Both the position numbers and the translations under genes were made by a program. The notes under the pieces were generated by a model that saw only the letters and a list, made by a program, of their open reading frames with translations, had not been told where the DNA came from and did not search any database. A DNA stretch of 64,000 bases from CAZDDI01 sp964504195 (lineage in GTDB: Bacteria; Chloroflexota; Anaerolineae; B4-G1; SLSP01), in NCBI GenBank assembly GCA_964504195.1, contig CAZDDI010000011.1, positions 38,193-102,192 of the forward strand. Reading direction: 5' to 3'. Below are positions 7,157 through 16,335 of the stretch, in pieces. The stretch's first letter is position 1. The number at the start of each line of letters is the position of its first letter.

Positions 7157-8878
7157 CTAGGGGTAACGATAGATAGCCGCAGTATGCCAGCAAGCCCAGT
7201 CCTGCTGCGAGCTGGCCCCCGCATCCACTTGCAAAATCACATCCGCGCGCTGCCCTGCATAAGCAGAGAGATCAACATCCATCGTCTTGAACGCACTATC
7301 ATAAGTATCATTCACCTCAGCAATCCAGATATTGCCGCTGCTCTGTGTGCGCAACATGACTTTGAATGTTACATTGCCGGCGTTCGCCCCTTGCAACAAC
7401 CCCACCGTCGCGCGGAACCGGTCACCAGCCTGCACCGTGTAATCCATCGCCAGATAAGTACCCCCAATCCAGCCATTATCCACCCAGCGCGGATGCGTGT
7501 ACAAGCACCGGTCTTGAACCGCGGCACCGGTTTCCCAATTCCCCGCTGTGGCCCAACGTGCAAAACCCGTGTTATCACCAGTACCACCGTTCCACGACAG
7601 AGTTACCATAGGCGGACCGGCCTTCCAACTGGCTGAGGGGGCCTGCATCACAAAATCATACGCAACAACAGCCGCATTGACCGCGGTTGCCTGTTCCAGG
7701 ATGTTATTACCCTCATTGGATTCCACCACCACGTTGTTCACATCCACCTGAGCTTTGGCGGTGATTGAAGCATAATGGCTAGGATAAATGTGGTTGCACT
7801 CCAACGTAGTCGCAGCGCCAGCAGCTAACCCGCCGCTTACATTCCACTCACAGGCATGTGCTGGAGCGGACTTGGAACCCCACCAGCGCACCACGAACCC
7901 GCCGCTATCGGCAGCACCCTGGTTGCGTACTCGCACCCGCGCCTGCACATTGAGATATGCGGTTGGAGTTGCCGGGTTGAAAGTGATGGATTCTACTATC
8001 AAATCAGGGAGAACGCCCCCACAAGCCACATTGATCGTGGTGCTAACTCGCCCGATTTCACTCCCGTCGCCGGCCAATGCAATCAGGACTATCGTAGAAC
8101 TCCCCGTAGGCGGGCTGTTCCACTCGTAGCTAATGACATCTGCCGCCAAATTTTGGTTGAGGCCTGGCCCTTCCAAGCGGTAAGCCGTCTCCCCGGTTCC
8201 GTCAGTCCAGGCAAACGTGACCCTGGTGCAATCAGCCGTGACTGCGCCAGTGAAATTAGTGGGTGGGGCAGCGGTAGCGGGTGAGGTAGGGGTCACCGTG
8301 GGTGTAGAAGCCCCGGGTACCACAATCTGAACAAAAAAAAGACTGCCAAATTGTGTGCCATCAGGAGCGCGCAGCTGCCAATTGCTACGATAGGTACCGG
8401 GCGTGAGCGGGGCCTTCATGGTCACGCTCACATCCACTGGCGTGTTGGGCGCAGTTGCCGGTACACTTACAGCAGCCGGCGCGCCCAACAACTCACCGGA
8501 AGTGTAAATCAACTGCGTCCCGGCCTCCCAGGAGCAGGTGCCGCTATTGCGGATCCGCCAAGTCTTCACAAAATCCGCACCAGGTGCCAATTCGCTATCA
8601 TCGGGGATAGTGACATCGGCAACGTAAGAAGCGCGCAAGGTACACCCGCCTGGGCCTTCGACCGGGGGCGCTTCGGTGGGCGACGTGGTCGGGGGGGCAG
8701 TGGTGGGCGCGGCAGGCGTATCGGGTGGCGGAGTGGTGGCGATACTGATGGGCGTCACCTGCGCGATCTCGGTCTCAGTGGGCGTAGGGGCTTCCGTTGC
8801 CGGGGCGGTCAGAGCACACCCCAATCCGCTCATCACCAACACCATCATCACCAGTCCTAAAGCTAATGTGCGTTTCAT
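7157..8878 (-). CDS. Secreted lipoprotein with NBR1-Ig-like and CARDB domains
   Basis: A 573-residue protein. A lipoprotein signal (VMSGLGC, cysteine at 21) is followed by a Thr/Pro/Ala linker to ~75. An NBR1-type Ig-like domain spans ~78-190 (FVKTWRIRNSGTCSWEAGTQL is diagnostic), then a beta-rich ligand-like domain ~205-285, a CARDB cell-adhesion-type domain ~290-400 (DLIVESITFNP, VRVRNQG, VESNEGNN) and a C-terminal jelly-roll-like domain. It is anchored outside the membrane and may bind polymers or surfaces; no catalytic site is visible. Such multi-domain TPTP lipoproteins are typical of Anaerolineae-like genomes. Confidence 0.8.
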   Translation of the reverse strand: MKRTLALGLVMMVLVMSGLGCALTAPATEAPTPTETEIAQVTPISIATTPPPDTPAAPTTAPPTTSPTEAPPVEGPGGCTLRASYVADVTIPDDSELAPGADFVKTWRIRNSGTCSWEAGTQLIYTSGELLGAPAAVSVPATAPNTPVDVSVTMKAPLTPGTYRSNWQLRAPDGTQFGSLFFVQIVVPGASTPTVTPTSPATAAPPTNFTGAVTADCTRVTFAWTDGTGETAYRLEGPGLNQNLAADVISYEWNSPPTGSSTIVLIALAGDGSEIGRVSTTINVACGGVLPDLIVESITFNPATPTAYLNVQARVRVRNQGAADSGGFVVRWWGSKSAPAHACEWNVSGGLAAGAATTLECNHIYPSHYASITAKAQVDVNNVVVESNEGNNILEQATAVNAAVVAYDFVMQAPSASWKAGPPMVTLSWNGGTGDNTGFARWATAGNWETGAAVQDRCLYTHPRWVDNGWIGGTYLAMDYTVQAGDRFRATVGLLQGANAGNVTFKVMLRTQSSGNIWIAEVNDTYDSAFKTMDVDLSAYAGQRADVILQVDAGASSQQDWACWHTAAIYRYP

Positions 8879-8940
8879 CTACTTCTCCTTTCGCATAGAA
8901 TTCACAAAGCCAATCGGCGGATGTGCCGCCGTGTGTTTCC

Positions 8941-8969
8941 ATCATAGCACCAATTAGGAATAATTTGAA
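8941..8969 (-). promoter_or_regulatory. Candidate promoter of the NBR1-Ig lipoprotein
   Basis: Minus strand TTCAAA (8964-8969), 17 bases, TATGAT (8941-8946). Its -35 box occupies the same bases as the -35 box of the divergent minC promoter, so the two cannot both be bound. Confidence 0.45.
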
Positions 8970-8992
8970 GCTCTGAAGCTTCGTGATATAAT
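8965..8992 (+). promoter_or_regulatory. Promoter of the minCDE operon
   Basis: TTGAAG (8965-8970), 16 bases, TATAAT (8987-8992). Transcription would begin about 7 bases later, at the A of the minC ATG (9000), predicting a leaderless mRNA. Confidence 0.65.
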
Positions 8993-8999
8993 CTAGTGT

Positions 9000-9680
9000 A
9001 TGAGTCAAGATGCACCGTTGACCTTGAAGGGCACCCCTCAAGGCTTGCTGCTCCACCCCCGTACCAACGATTGGGACGCGCTGCTGCGTGCGCTAGAACA
9101 TTCGCTACGCGATGCAGCTACGTTCTTCAAAGGTGGGCGCGTCATTGTGGAACTGGGAGGTCGCCCGTTACCAGAACCGGCGCTGATTGCACTACGCACC
9201 GTGCTGGAAAACTACGACATCGCGCTATGGGCTGTATTGGGCGGCGACGAGGAAACGCAACGCTACGCCCGCTCACACGGCATCCGCACCCGGCTGCCCG
9301 GCGAGGCCGCGCCGGAAGCTGCCGGACATGCACCCGAAGAACCCCAAGCCGCAGCGCTCTTCATCCAGCGCACGCTCCGCTCTGGACAAAAAATCAACTT
9401 CCCCGGCCACGTTACGGTCCTCGGTGATGTCAACCCTGGCGCGGAAATTGTCGCCGGAGGACACATTATCGTATGGGGCAAAGTGCTGGGCATCGTCCAT
9501 GCGGGCGCGCTCGGTGACGAAGGGGCCACTGTCTGTGCGCTCGACCTGAACCCCTCACAATTACGCATCGCAGGGTATATCAGTCGCGCGCCGGATAGCA
9601 AACGCCGCAAACCACACCCAGAAATGGCGTACATTCAACAAGAAAAAATTATCGCCATACCCTGGAATTCAAAGGGGTAA
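9000..9680 (+). CDS. minC: Septum site-determining protein MinC
   Basis: MinC inhibits FtsZ ring assembly away from mid-cell, recruited by MinD. The 226 residues contain a divergent N-terminal FtsZ-inhibiting domain (~1-105), a short acidic/Pro linker and the C-terminal beta-helix domain with VLGDVNPGAEIVAGGHIIVWG, LGIVHAG and ALDLNPSQLRIAGYI, which is the MinD-binding and dimerisation part. The gene starts at the predicted transcription start, with no Shine-Dalgarno. minD follows after 6 bases. Confidence 0.9.
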   Translation: MSQDAPLTLKGTPQGLLLHPRTNDWDALLRALEHSLRDAATFFKGGRVIVELGGRPLPEPALIALRTVLENYDIALWAVLGGDEETQRYARSHGIRTRLPGEAAPEAAGHAPEEPQAAALFIQRTLRSGQKINFPGHVTVLGDVNPGAEIVAGGHIIVWGKVLGIVHAGALGDEGATVCALDLNPSQLRIAGYISRAPDSKRRKPHPEMAYIQQEKIIAIPWNSKG

Positions 9681-9686
9681 ATTACT

Positions 9687-10472
9687 ATGGCCGGAAAAAT
9701 TATTACCGTTGCTTCAGGCAAAGGGGGCGTCGGCAAAACGACAACCTCAGCCAATCTCAGCCTGGGGTTGGCGCTACTGGGCCGCCGCGTTATCTGCATT
9801 GACGCTGACATCGGCCTGCGCAACCTGGACATGATGTTGGGTCTGGAAAACCGCATCGTCTACGATCTCGTAAACGTTGTCGAGGGACGGTGTGAACTGC
9901 GTAAGGCCCTGGTGCGCGACAAACACTACCCCAACCTGCAATTGCTCCCGGCAGCACAAACGCGCGACAAGACCGCTATCACCGAAGACGATATGGTGCG
10001 TCTGGCACGCGAGGCGGCCACACTGGCTGATTACGTCATCATTGACTCGCCCGCCGGTATCGAGCATGGCTTCCGCTACGCTACCAAACCCGCCGAACTG
10101 GTACTAATTGTCACCAATCCCGAAGTTGCCTCAGTACGGGACGCCGACCGGGTCATCGGGCTATTAGAAGCCAACGGGCAGATCGAAACACGCCTGATTA
10201 TCAACCGCCTCAAGCCCGACCTGGTACGCCGCAACGAAATGCTCGATCCTGATGATGTCTACGACCTGCTCGCCATTGACATCATCGGCATCATCCCCGA
10301 AGATTCGGCTATCCTGGGAGCCAGCAATCGCGGGCGGCCCGTGGTGCTGGATGAACGGTCGGAAGCTGGCGAGGCCTTCCGACTGATTACCCGCCGCCTC
10401 GAAGGGGAAGACATCCCGCTGGTGACGCCCAAAGGCCCATCGTTGTTCAAACGGCTCTTCGGTACGCGCTAA
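9687..10472 (+). CDS. minD: Septum site-determining ATPase MinD
   Basis: A 261-residue deviant-Walker ATPase. SGKGGVGKTT carries both signature lysines, DADIGLRNLDMMLGLE is the switch region, and DYVIIDSPAGIEHG the Walker B. The C-terminus, GPSLFKRLFGTR, is the amphipathic membrane-targeting helix. ATP-bound dimers bind the membrane and recruit MinC or MinE. It sits between minC and minE, so the complete oscillator is encoded. Confidence 0.97.
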   Translation: MAGKIITVASGKGGVGKTTTSANLSLGLALLGRRVICIDADIGLRNLDMMLGLENRIVYDLVNVVEGRCELRKALVRDKHYPNLQLLPAAQTRDKTAITEDDMVRLAREAATLADYVIIDSPAGIEHGFRYATKPAELVLIVTNPEVASVRDADRVIGLLEANGQIETRLIINRLKPDLVRRNEMLDPDDVYDLLAIDIIGIIPEDSAILGASNRGRPVVLDERSEAGEAFRLITRRLEGEDIPLVTPKGPSLFKRLFGTR

Positions 10473-10491
10473 CCGTGGAAAGGGGGAAGAC

Positions 10492-10755
10492 ATGAGAATC
10501 TTGGACTTATTTCGTCGTGATACATCAGGAAAAGACATCGCCCAACAGCGTCTGCGGCTAGTGCTGGCGCATGACCGGGCCAATATTTCGCCAGGCATGT
10601 TGGAACAACTGAAGGATGAAATCATCGCGGTCATCTCCAAGCACCTGGAAATTGACCCGGCCAAAGTCGCCGTGAACTTCACCGAGGATCAACGCGAGAC
10701 CCGGTTGATTGCGGATATTCCTTTGCGCGCGCCCGGACGTAACCGCGCAAAATAA
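10492..10755 (+). CDS. minE: Cell division topological specificity factor MinE
   Basis: An 87-residue protein of normal MinE length. The N-terminal ~30 residues hold the anti-MinCD segment (RLRLVLAHDRANI) that stimulates MinD ATPase, followed by LKDEIIAVISKHLEIDPAKVAV and the dimerising beta-strand region. GGGGAAGAC before the ATG provides a ribosome binding site. Third gene of the min operon, 19 bases after minD. Confidence 0.96.
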   Translation: MRILDLFRRDTSGKDIAQQRLRLVLAHDRANISPGMLEQLKDEIIAVISKHLEIDPAKVAVNFTEDQRETRLIADIPLRAPGRNRAK

Positions 10756-10792
10756 CCTCCGCGCAAAAAAGCGAGTACGCTAAACAGGAACT

Positions 10793-11887
10793 ATGAAACG
10801 CTCTATCTGGCAATACTTTGATTGGGGACTGCCGATCATCGCGGTACTGCTCACCGCCTTTGGCCTGGCAATGATTTACAGCGCTACCAAGGGCAATATC
10901 TATCTGGCAGACACCTGGCGTAGACAGGCACTCTATGCTGTAGCGGGCCTGGTACTGTTTTTTGCAACCGCGCTCATCAATTACCGGCTTCTGGAAAGCC
11001 TCCAGTGGCCGCTATACCTGCTCTCGTTAGGCATCCTGGGATTCACCCTGGCTTTCGGCACCAGCGAAATCGGCGCGGTGCGGCGCTTCATCTATATCGG
11101 GGGAGTCTCTATCCAACCAGCGTTCCCCGCGCTCATTTTATTGATTATCAGCCAGGCGAGCCTTCTGGCGCGCAACGCGCCGGAAGGGCCAGGGCTACCG
11201 GAAATGCTGCTTTCACTGATTACTCATGGTATCGCTGCATTCCTAGTTTTCCGCCAACCGAATCTAAGCACAGCCACCCTCTACATGGCAGTCTGGGCAG
11301 CGATGATTTTTGCATCAGGCATCAACCTTTCCTACCTGGGCGGGATGGGGTTGCTGGGCGCAGGTGCAATTCCTATCGTCGTGCCACTGCTGCCGGATTA
11401 TATGCGCGATCGAGTGCTCAACTTCATGAACCCGGAGCGCGACATTGTCGCCAACTATAACCTCCAACAAGCACTAATCAGCATCGGTTCTGGAGGGTTA
11501 ACCGGCAAGGGCTTCGCCGCCGGCGGACAGAGTCAGCTCCACTTCCTGCGCGTGCGCCATACCGATTTTATCTTTTCGGTCGTTTCAGAAGAGCTAGGCT
11601 TTATGGGCGCACTGGTGCTGCTTTCGATTTTCACACTGTTGCTGTGGAAGCTGCTGCGCATCGCCGCCAACGCCGGCGACGCCACCGGACAACTACTGGT
11701 GGTCGGGATTACCATGTACATTTTCTACCAGCTGATTGTAAACCTAGGCATGAACCTGAGCATGATCCCAGTCGCCGGACTGCCAATGCCCTTCATCAGC
11801 AGCGGCGGCAGCGCGCTGGTCATCACATTTATGGGGCTAGGACTGGTAGAAAGTGTTGCTATGCGCCATAAACGACTGGAATTTTAA
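10793..11887 (+). CDS. rodA: RodA/FtsW family peptidoglycan polymerase
   Basis: SEDS glycosyltransferase of 364 residues with about ten membrane helices. Characteristic segments are RRFIYIGGVSIQPAFPALI, FRQPNLSTATL, SGGLTGKGFAAGGQSQLHFLRVRHTDFIFSV split by short loops, and the C-terminal MPFISSGGSALV. The QP region, LPVRHTDFIF-type block and the order of genes favour RodA (cell elongation) over FtsW, though FtsW cannot be excluded. It lies 37 bases after minE, so division-site control and wall elongation share a transcript. Confidence 0.88.
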   Translation: MKRSIWQYFDWGLPIIAVLLTAFGLAMIYSATKGNIYLADTWRRQALYAVAGLVLFFATALINYRLLESLQWPLYLLSLGILGFTLAFGTSEIGAVRRFIYIGGVSIQPAFPALILLIISQASLLARNAPEGPGLPEMLLSLITHGIAAFLVFRQPNLSTATLYMAVWAAMIFASGINLSYLGGMGLLGAGAIPIVVPLLPDYMRDRVLNFMNPERDIVANYNLQQALISIGSGGLTGKGFAAGGQSQLHFLRVRHTDFIFSVVSEELGFMGALVLLSIFTLLLWKLLRIAANAGDATGQLLVVGITMYIFYQLIVNLGMNLSMIPVAGLPMPFISSGGSALVITFMGLGLVESVAMRHKRLEF

Positions 11888-11909
11888 CCCCGTAACGGAG
11901 GAACCATCC

Positions 11910-13382
11910 ATGAGCGTTCGTGTACGTTTTGCCCCCAGTCCCACCGGCTACCCGCATATCGGGAACATTCGCACGGTGGTCTTCAACTGGCTTTACGCCC
12001 GCAACCAACAGGGCCGGTTTGTACTACGCATTGAGGATACCGATCAGACCCGGTATGTAGCCGATGCGCTGCATGAAATTATGGAAGGTCTACACTGGCT
12101 AGGTCTCGACTGGGATGAAGGCCCTGGCGCGGGCGGCGAACATGGCCCGTACATCCAATCGCAACGCTTGTCGCTTTACCGGCAAGCTGCCGAGTCCATG
12201 ATTGAACAAGGTTGGGCGTATCGCTGCAACTGCTCCGCCGAGCGGCTAGAGCAGATCCGCACAGCACAGCGCGAGCAAGGCGCCTCCCAGATTATGTACG
12301 ACCGTCGCTGCCGCGACTTACCCCCTGACACAATTGCTGCCGATGAGCCACACGTTATCCGGCTTAAAGTACCTCTGGAAGGCGAAACGGTCATCCACGA
12401 CTTACTCAAGGGCGATGTAGTCTTCGAGAACGCGCTAATTGATGATCAAGTGTTGGTAAAAACCGACGGCTTCCCCACCTATCATCTGGCAGTGGTAGTG
12501 GATGACCACCTGATGGAGATTAGCCACATCATCCGCGCCGATGAGTGGCTGTCTAGCACACCCAAACACGTCTTGCTCTATCGCGCGCTGGGCTGGGAAC
12601 CGCCCGTCTTCGTCCATGTACCGCTGGTGCTAGGGCCAGACGGCAAGAAACTTTCCAAGCGTCACGGGGCAGTCTCCATCAGCGAGTTTCGCAAGCAAGG
12701 GTATCTGCCCGAAGCGCTTTTCAATTTCCTCGCGCTAGTTGGCTGGTCGCCAGGCGATGGGGACGAGCAAGAGGTCTTCAGCCGCGAGGAGCTCATCACG
12801 CGCTTCTCGCTGGAGCGGGTCAACACTGCTTCAGCAGTCTTCTCCTACGACAAGCTTGACTGGATGAACGGGGTCTACATCCGCAATCTCAGCACAGATG
12901 AGCTAACTTTGCGCCTGATTCCTTTCTGGCAAGAAGCTGGCATGATTCCTACGCCGGCCCCCGCCGAAGTGTTGCCCACCTTGCGCCAACTCGCGCCCTT
13001 GGTACAGGAACGGCTCAAAACGCTGCGAGACGTCGTCACAATGACCGACTTCGTCTTCAATGATATTGCCCTGCCCAGCACAGAAACCCTTATCGGCAAG
13101 AAACTGACTGTCGCGCAAGGTCTGATTGCGCTGCAACAGACCCATGTCCTGCTGGCAAGCTGTGTACATTTCGACGCTGAGAGCCTCGAGACTGCACTAC
13201 GCGCGCTGGCGGAGCAGTTGGGACTCAAAGCCGGAGCTTTGTTCGGCCTGATCCGCATGGCAACCACGGGCAAAGAGGTTTCGCCACCGCTTTTCGGCAC
13301 GTTGGAAGCCTTGGGCCGCGCTGAAACCCTCAAGCGGCTCAAACGCGCTGAGGATGTGCTGGCTACCCCTGAGACTGCATAG
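11910..13382 (+). CDS. gltX: Glutamyl-tRNA synthetase
   Basis: Class I synthetase of 490 residues, charging tRNA-Glu (possibly also tRNA-Gln). The HIGH motif is in APSPTGYPHIGN near the N-terminus and the KMSKS equivalent is KKLSKRHGA at ~250. The Glu-tRNA-binding insert and helical anticodon-binding C-terminus are of normal length. ATG 11910 is chosen because GGAGG precedes it and the family begins with VRFAPSPTG; it starts 22 bases after rodA. A strong terminator follows. Confidence 0.96.
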   Translation: MSVRVRFAPSPTGYPHIGNIRTVVFNWLYARNQQGRFVLRIEDTDQTRYVADALHEIMEGLHWLGLDWDEGPGAGGEHGPYIQSQRLSLYRQAAESMIEQGWAYRCNCSAERLEQIRTAQREQGASQIMYDRRCRDLPPDTIAADEPHVIRLKVPLEGETVIHDLLKGDVVFENALIDDQVLVKTDGFPTYHLAVVVDDHLMEISHIIRADEWLSSTPKHVLLYRALGWEPPVFVHVPLVLGPDGKKLSKRHGAVSISEFRKQGYLPEALFNFLALVGWSPGDGDEQEVFSREELITRFSLERVNTASAVFSYDKLDWMNGVYIRNLSTDELTLRLIPFWQEAGMIPTPAPAEVLPTLRQLAPLVQERLKTLRDVVTMTDFVFNDIALPSTETLIGKKLTVAQGLIALQQTHVLLASCVHFDAESLETALRALAEQLGLKAGALFGLIRMATTGKEVSPPLFGTLEALGRAETLKRLKRAEDVLATPETA

Positions 13383-13401
13383 AAACGTATTACTTCAAAA
13401 C

Positions 13402-13440
13402 ACAGCCCCGCCCCTATCGTTATGATGGGGGCGGGGCTGT
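13402..13440. terminator. Terminator between gltX and the LysM lipoprotein gene
   Basis: ACAGCCCCGCCCC (13402-13414) and GGGGCGGGGCTGT (13428-13440) form a 13-bp G+C-rich stem between convergent genes. The U-run is weak on the plus strand and AAAA lies on the left, so it should work best for the minus strand. Confidence 0.75.
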
Positions 13441-13456
13441 ATGTACAGACACAGAC

Positions 13457-14449
13457 TTAGGGGGTCAACACGACCCATTGCCCGGCGCGCAGATGGTACG
13501 GCGACTGCAAACCATTCTGCGCGGCTAGCGACTCCACCGTGAGGTTGAAATATCGCGCGATGCCATATAACGTATCGCCAGGGCCAACATAATATGCCGC
13601 GCGGCCTACCGATGGCGTCACCGGGATGTGCAACAGCCTGCCCGCTGATACAGCATGGACATCGGTAATGTTATTGGCCTGCGCGATGGCTTCCACCGTA
13701 CTGCCAAACTCCTGCGCTACTCGATAGAGATTCTGTCCAGCTCGTAGCCGGTAATAGACGCCCTGCGCCACAACCCCGGCAGGCGCAACCGGCTGTGCAG
13801 TAACCTGAAACACCAGTGTTTCCTGCGGTATCGGATCGCCTACACTTTGATCCAACACCTCCAAAAAAGCTGGTTGAGGTAGTATCTCGATCTCACTGCC
13901 ATCAACACGCCAGGCTTTTATGGAGTCCACCATCAGTTCTCCCATCCCTGGCGACATACCAACCATTTGCATCACAAACAGGGTACGCACCGGGTCTTGA
14001 GTATATTCAAGCCCCGCCACCTCATAGGTCACACGCCCGGAAGCATCAAAAGTGTTCTGCAACACCATCGCTCCAGGCGGCAACGGCCCTGGAGAAACTT
14101 GTGTTTCAGGGGTATTAAGTTCCGCATCCAGCACCCTGATATTCATAATGGGCGTAAAAACTATCACCGAAATCGCATGTAAATCGTGCGCGCCGATGAG
14201 CTGGAATGGCACATCAACGACTGCACCTATTGCAAAAGGCCCTGGATCAGTGAACGCAGCAAACGCCGGTCCTGTAGGAGAGGCTTGCGGCTCTGGCGTG
14301 ATAATGGGTTCCTCCGTAGGCGCAGGCGTCTCGGTGCCAACCGCAGCCTGCGGATCAACAACCGTAGCGCTGCGACAGCGGGTCAGCATCACCGACCCCA
14401 CAAGCAACGCCAAAATCACGAACAAACCTAAGAATAACAAACGCTTCAT
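13457..14449 (-). CDS. Secreted protein with cohesin-like domain and two LysM repeats
   Basis: A 330-residue protein with an N-terminal hydrophobic signal/anchor (residues 3-23, Cys in LTRC), a Thr/Pro/Glu linker, a beta-rich domain at ~60-205 resembling cohesin-type folds (VPFQLIGAHDLHAISVIV) and two LysM modules at the C-terminus: YRLRAGQNLYRVAQEFG...LLHIPV and YVGPGDTLYGIARYFN...VVLTP. LysM binds peptidoglycan or chitin GlcNAc, so the protein is probably held at the cell wall. No catalytic domain is seen. Confidence 0.82.
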   Translation of the reverse strand: MKRLLFLGLFVILALLVGSVMLTRCRSATVVDPQAAVGTETPAPTEEPIITPEPQASPTGPAFAAFTDPGPFAIGAVVDVPFQLIGAHDLHAISVIVFTPIMNIRVLDAELNTPETQVSPGPLPPGAMVLQNTFDASGRVTYEVAGLEYTQDPVRTLFVMQMVGMSPGMGELMVDSIKAWRVDGSEIEILPQPAFLEVLDQSVGDPIPQETLVFQVTAQPVAPAGVVAQGVYYRLRAGQNLYRVAQEFGSTVEAIAQANNITDVHAVSAGRLLHIPVTPSVGRAAYYVGPGDTLYGIARYFNLTVESLAAQNGLQSPYHLRAGQWVVLTP

Positions 14450-14515
14450 GGTTCACCCCCTTTGAAAACAGCGAATTGAAAATCTCAAACAACAAGTCTA
14501 TTTAGAAAATATGAC

Positions 14516-14680
14516 TTAGAATCTATCTGAAGATTCACAAAGGCGACGGTTGAGCCTGTCAAAACCACCGCCGGGGGTGGGCCGGCGGTGGGGGGGGGGG
14601 TGGGGGTGGGCCCGCCCCCCCCCCCCCCGCCCCAACCCCACCACCGACGAAATTTTCGGACAGGTTCTTATAGCTAATCG
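14516..14680. repeat. Dispersed inverted-repeat element, copy A, with G/C homopolymer core
   Basis: Left end AGAATCTATCTGAAGATTC resembles the element at 18184-18262, and GACAGGCTCAACC (read on the minus strand) is shared with that copy. The core at about 14563-14643 is almost only G then C and could be one very long hairpin or a misassembled homopolymer. There is no credible gene between 14450 and 14848. Confidence 0.55.
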
Positions 14681-14800
14681 CTGTCCACACATTCCGCCAG
14701 TAGGCAAATAGCCGAAAGTCACCGCTAGTTTCGACAAGTTCAAGCAGTCCCGTTTCTTTCATTTATCTTATCTCAAAACCTTAAAAAACGCAAACAAAAA

Positions 14801-14830
14801 ACCGGTCAGGAACTTACATTCCTAACCGGT
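14801..14830 (-). terminator. Terminator of the ferritin gene
   Basis: ACCGGTCAGGAA and TTCCTAACCGGT form a stem with one mismatch; on the minus strand it is followed by a T-rich run (TTTTTTG). Confidence 0.75.
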
Positions 14831-14848
14831 CTATGCCATCCAAGAAAT

Positions 14849-15337
14849 TTAGCGCGCGCCCAGTTGATGATCCAACATCAGCAGCCCGTTCGCGTGTCCG
14901 CCAATCATCTCCAACTGCGCCACAATATCAGTCGCATTCTTCTCTTCTTCCACCTGCTCATCAATAAACCAGTGCAGCATGACCTGCGCGGCATAGTCTT
15001 TTTCCGCCACGGCCAGCGCATAGAGCTCGTGAATCAAGGCTGTCACCTTCTGCTCGTGCTCCAACACTGCCTGGAAAACTTCGAGCGGCGTCCCAAAATC
15101 AACCGGCGGCTGTTCGATGGCGTGCAATACCACCCGCCCCCCCCGGTCGTTGACATATGCAAAGAACTTCATCGCGTGCTCGACTTCCTCTGCGCTCTGC
15201 TTGCGCATCCAATTAGCAAAGCCACCTAGATTGAGGGTCTCGCAATATGCGGACATCGAAAGGTACAGATATGCCGAATACAGCTCGTGCTTAATCTGCG
15301 CATTGATACGGTTGACCAAAACAGCATTCAATTCCAT
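14849..15337 (-). CDS. ftnA: Bacterial non-heme ferritin
   Basis: A 162-residue four-helix-bundle iron-storage protein forming a 24-subunit cage. Ferroxidase-site residues are visible in HELYSAYLYLSM (Glu, Tyr) and SAEEVEHAMKFFAYV (Glu-Glu-x-x-His), with HWFIDEQVEEEKN near the C-terminus. ATG 15337 is chosen because AAAGGAG lies 8 bases upstream; a TTG-started extension would absorb that site. A monocistronic unit with its own promoter and terminator. Confidence 0.94.
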   Translation of the reverse strand: MELNAVLVNRINAQIKHELYSAYLYLSMSAYCETLNLGGFANWMRKQSAEEVEHAMKFFAYVNDRGGRVVLHAIEQPPVDFGTPLEVFQAVLEHEQKVTALIHELYALAVAEKDYAAQVMLHWFIDEQVEEEKNATDIVAQLEMIGGHANGLLMLDHQLGAR

Positions 15338-15374
15338 CGGTCTAGCTCCTTTCAAAATTTCAGTTTACAGCTTC

Positions 15375-15403
15375 ATTGTAACACAACTTGGGCTATCTGT
15401 CAA
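15375..15403 (-). promoter_or_regulatory. Promoter of ferritin
   Basis: Minus strand TTGACA (15398-15403), 17 bases, TACAAT (15375-15380). Confidence 0.75.
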
Positions 15404-15441
15404 TTAAGTATATTGTTATCTAAGTAATATCACAAACCACG

Positions 15442-16335
15442 TTATTCCAACCAGGGATGCAAAGCCGCAACTAGCCTCCCCCACTCCGGTAGCGCAAGGG
15501 TCTCTGCACGCCGGGTAGGATCAATCCCCGCACCAATCAGCGCTTCAGCCACTGCGCCTGGATTGAGGTGTAGCTCCGCTGCCAACGTGTTGCGCAATTG
15601 TTTGCGCCGTTGCGCAAAACCGGCCCGCGCCACGCGGAAAAAATCTGCTACCGCATCCACCGCTACCGGCGGCGTTTCGTACAAATCAAGTCGCACTACC
15701 GCCGATTCGACCGCTGGAGCGGGGAAAAACGCTCCGCGCTTGAGCCGCATCAGCAAGCGGGGCTTTCCATAAAACTGCACACTGAGCGCCAACAGACTCA
15801 TGTCACCCGGCTGCGCGACCATGCGCTCGGCCACCTCGCGCTGCACAGTAACCACCAGTATTGCCGGGCGTACCCGCGCCTCCAAAATATGCCGCAACAC
15901 CGCCGCCGTGATGTAATAAGGCAAATTGGCAACGACCTTATAGTGCTCCAACCGCGCACCCCACAGCGGCAGCGTATCTACTGGAGTCACCGCCAACAGA
16001 GCTGCCGGATCGAGCGAGAGAATGTCACCCTGCACCACACGTAGATTTGCGCACGCGCCCAGCACATCCTGCAACGCAGCCGCTAGCTGTGGATCGGTCT
16101 CCACGGCCACAACCTGCCCGGCGCGTGCCAACAACGCTCCGGTCAACGTCCCCAAGCCCGCGCCGATTTCCAACACAGTATCCGCTAGGCTAAGTTCCGC
16201 TCCAGCCGCAATACGCGCGGGGGCCATAGGATCGATCAAAAAATTCTGCCCCAGCGAGCGCCGGGGCTGCAACCCATAACGGGAAAGAAGAACACGGGGG
16301 TCTTCCAGGGCAGGTTTCAAATCAGGGGAGCACAT
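15442..16335 (-). CDS. rsmA: 16S rRNA dimethyladenosine transferase RsmA (KsgA)
   Basis: It dimethylates two adjacent adenines near the 3' end of 16S rRNA using SAM. The 297 residues carry RRSLGQNFLIDP, VLEIGAGLGTLTGALL (SAM loop), VVANLPYYITAAV (catalytic NLPY) and RGAFFPAPAVESAVV. ATG 16335 is chosen because it overlaps the last 14 bases of the upstream gene and gives a normal N-terminus. Pairing with an RpfB/YabE-like gene is the same order as yabE-rnmV-ksgA in Bacillus, here without rnmV. Confidence 0.94.
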   Translation of the reverse strand: MCSPDLKPALEDPRVLLSRYGLQPRRSLGQNFLIDPMAPARIAAGAELSLADTVLEIGAGLGTLTGALLARAGQVVAVETDPQLAAALQDVLGACANLRVVQGDILSLDPAALLAVTPVDTLPLWGARLEHYKVVANLPYYITAAVLRHILEARVRPAILVVTVQREVAERMVAQPGDMSLLALSVQFYGKPRLLMRLKRGAFFPAPAVESAVVRLDLYETPPVAVDAVADFFRVARAGFAQRRKQLRNTLAAELHLNPGAVAEALIGAGIDPTRRAETLALPEWGRLVAALHPWLE

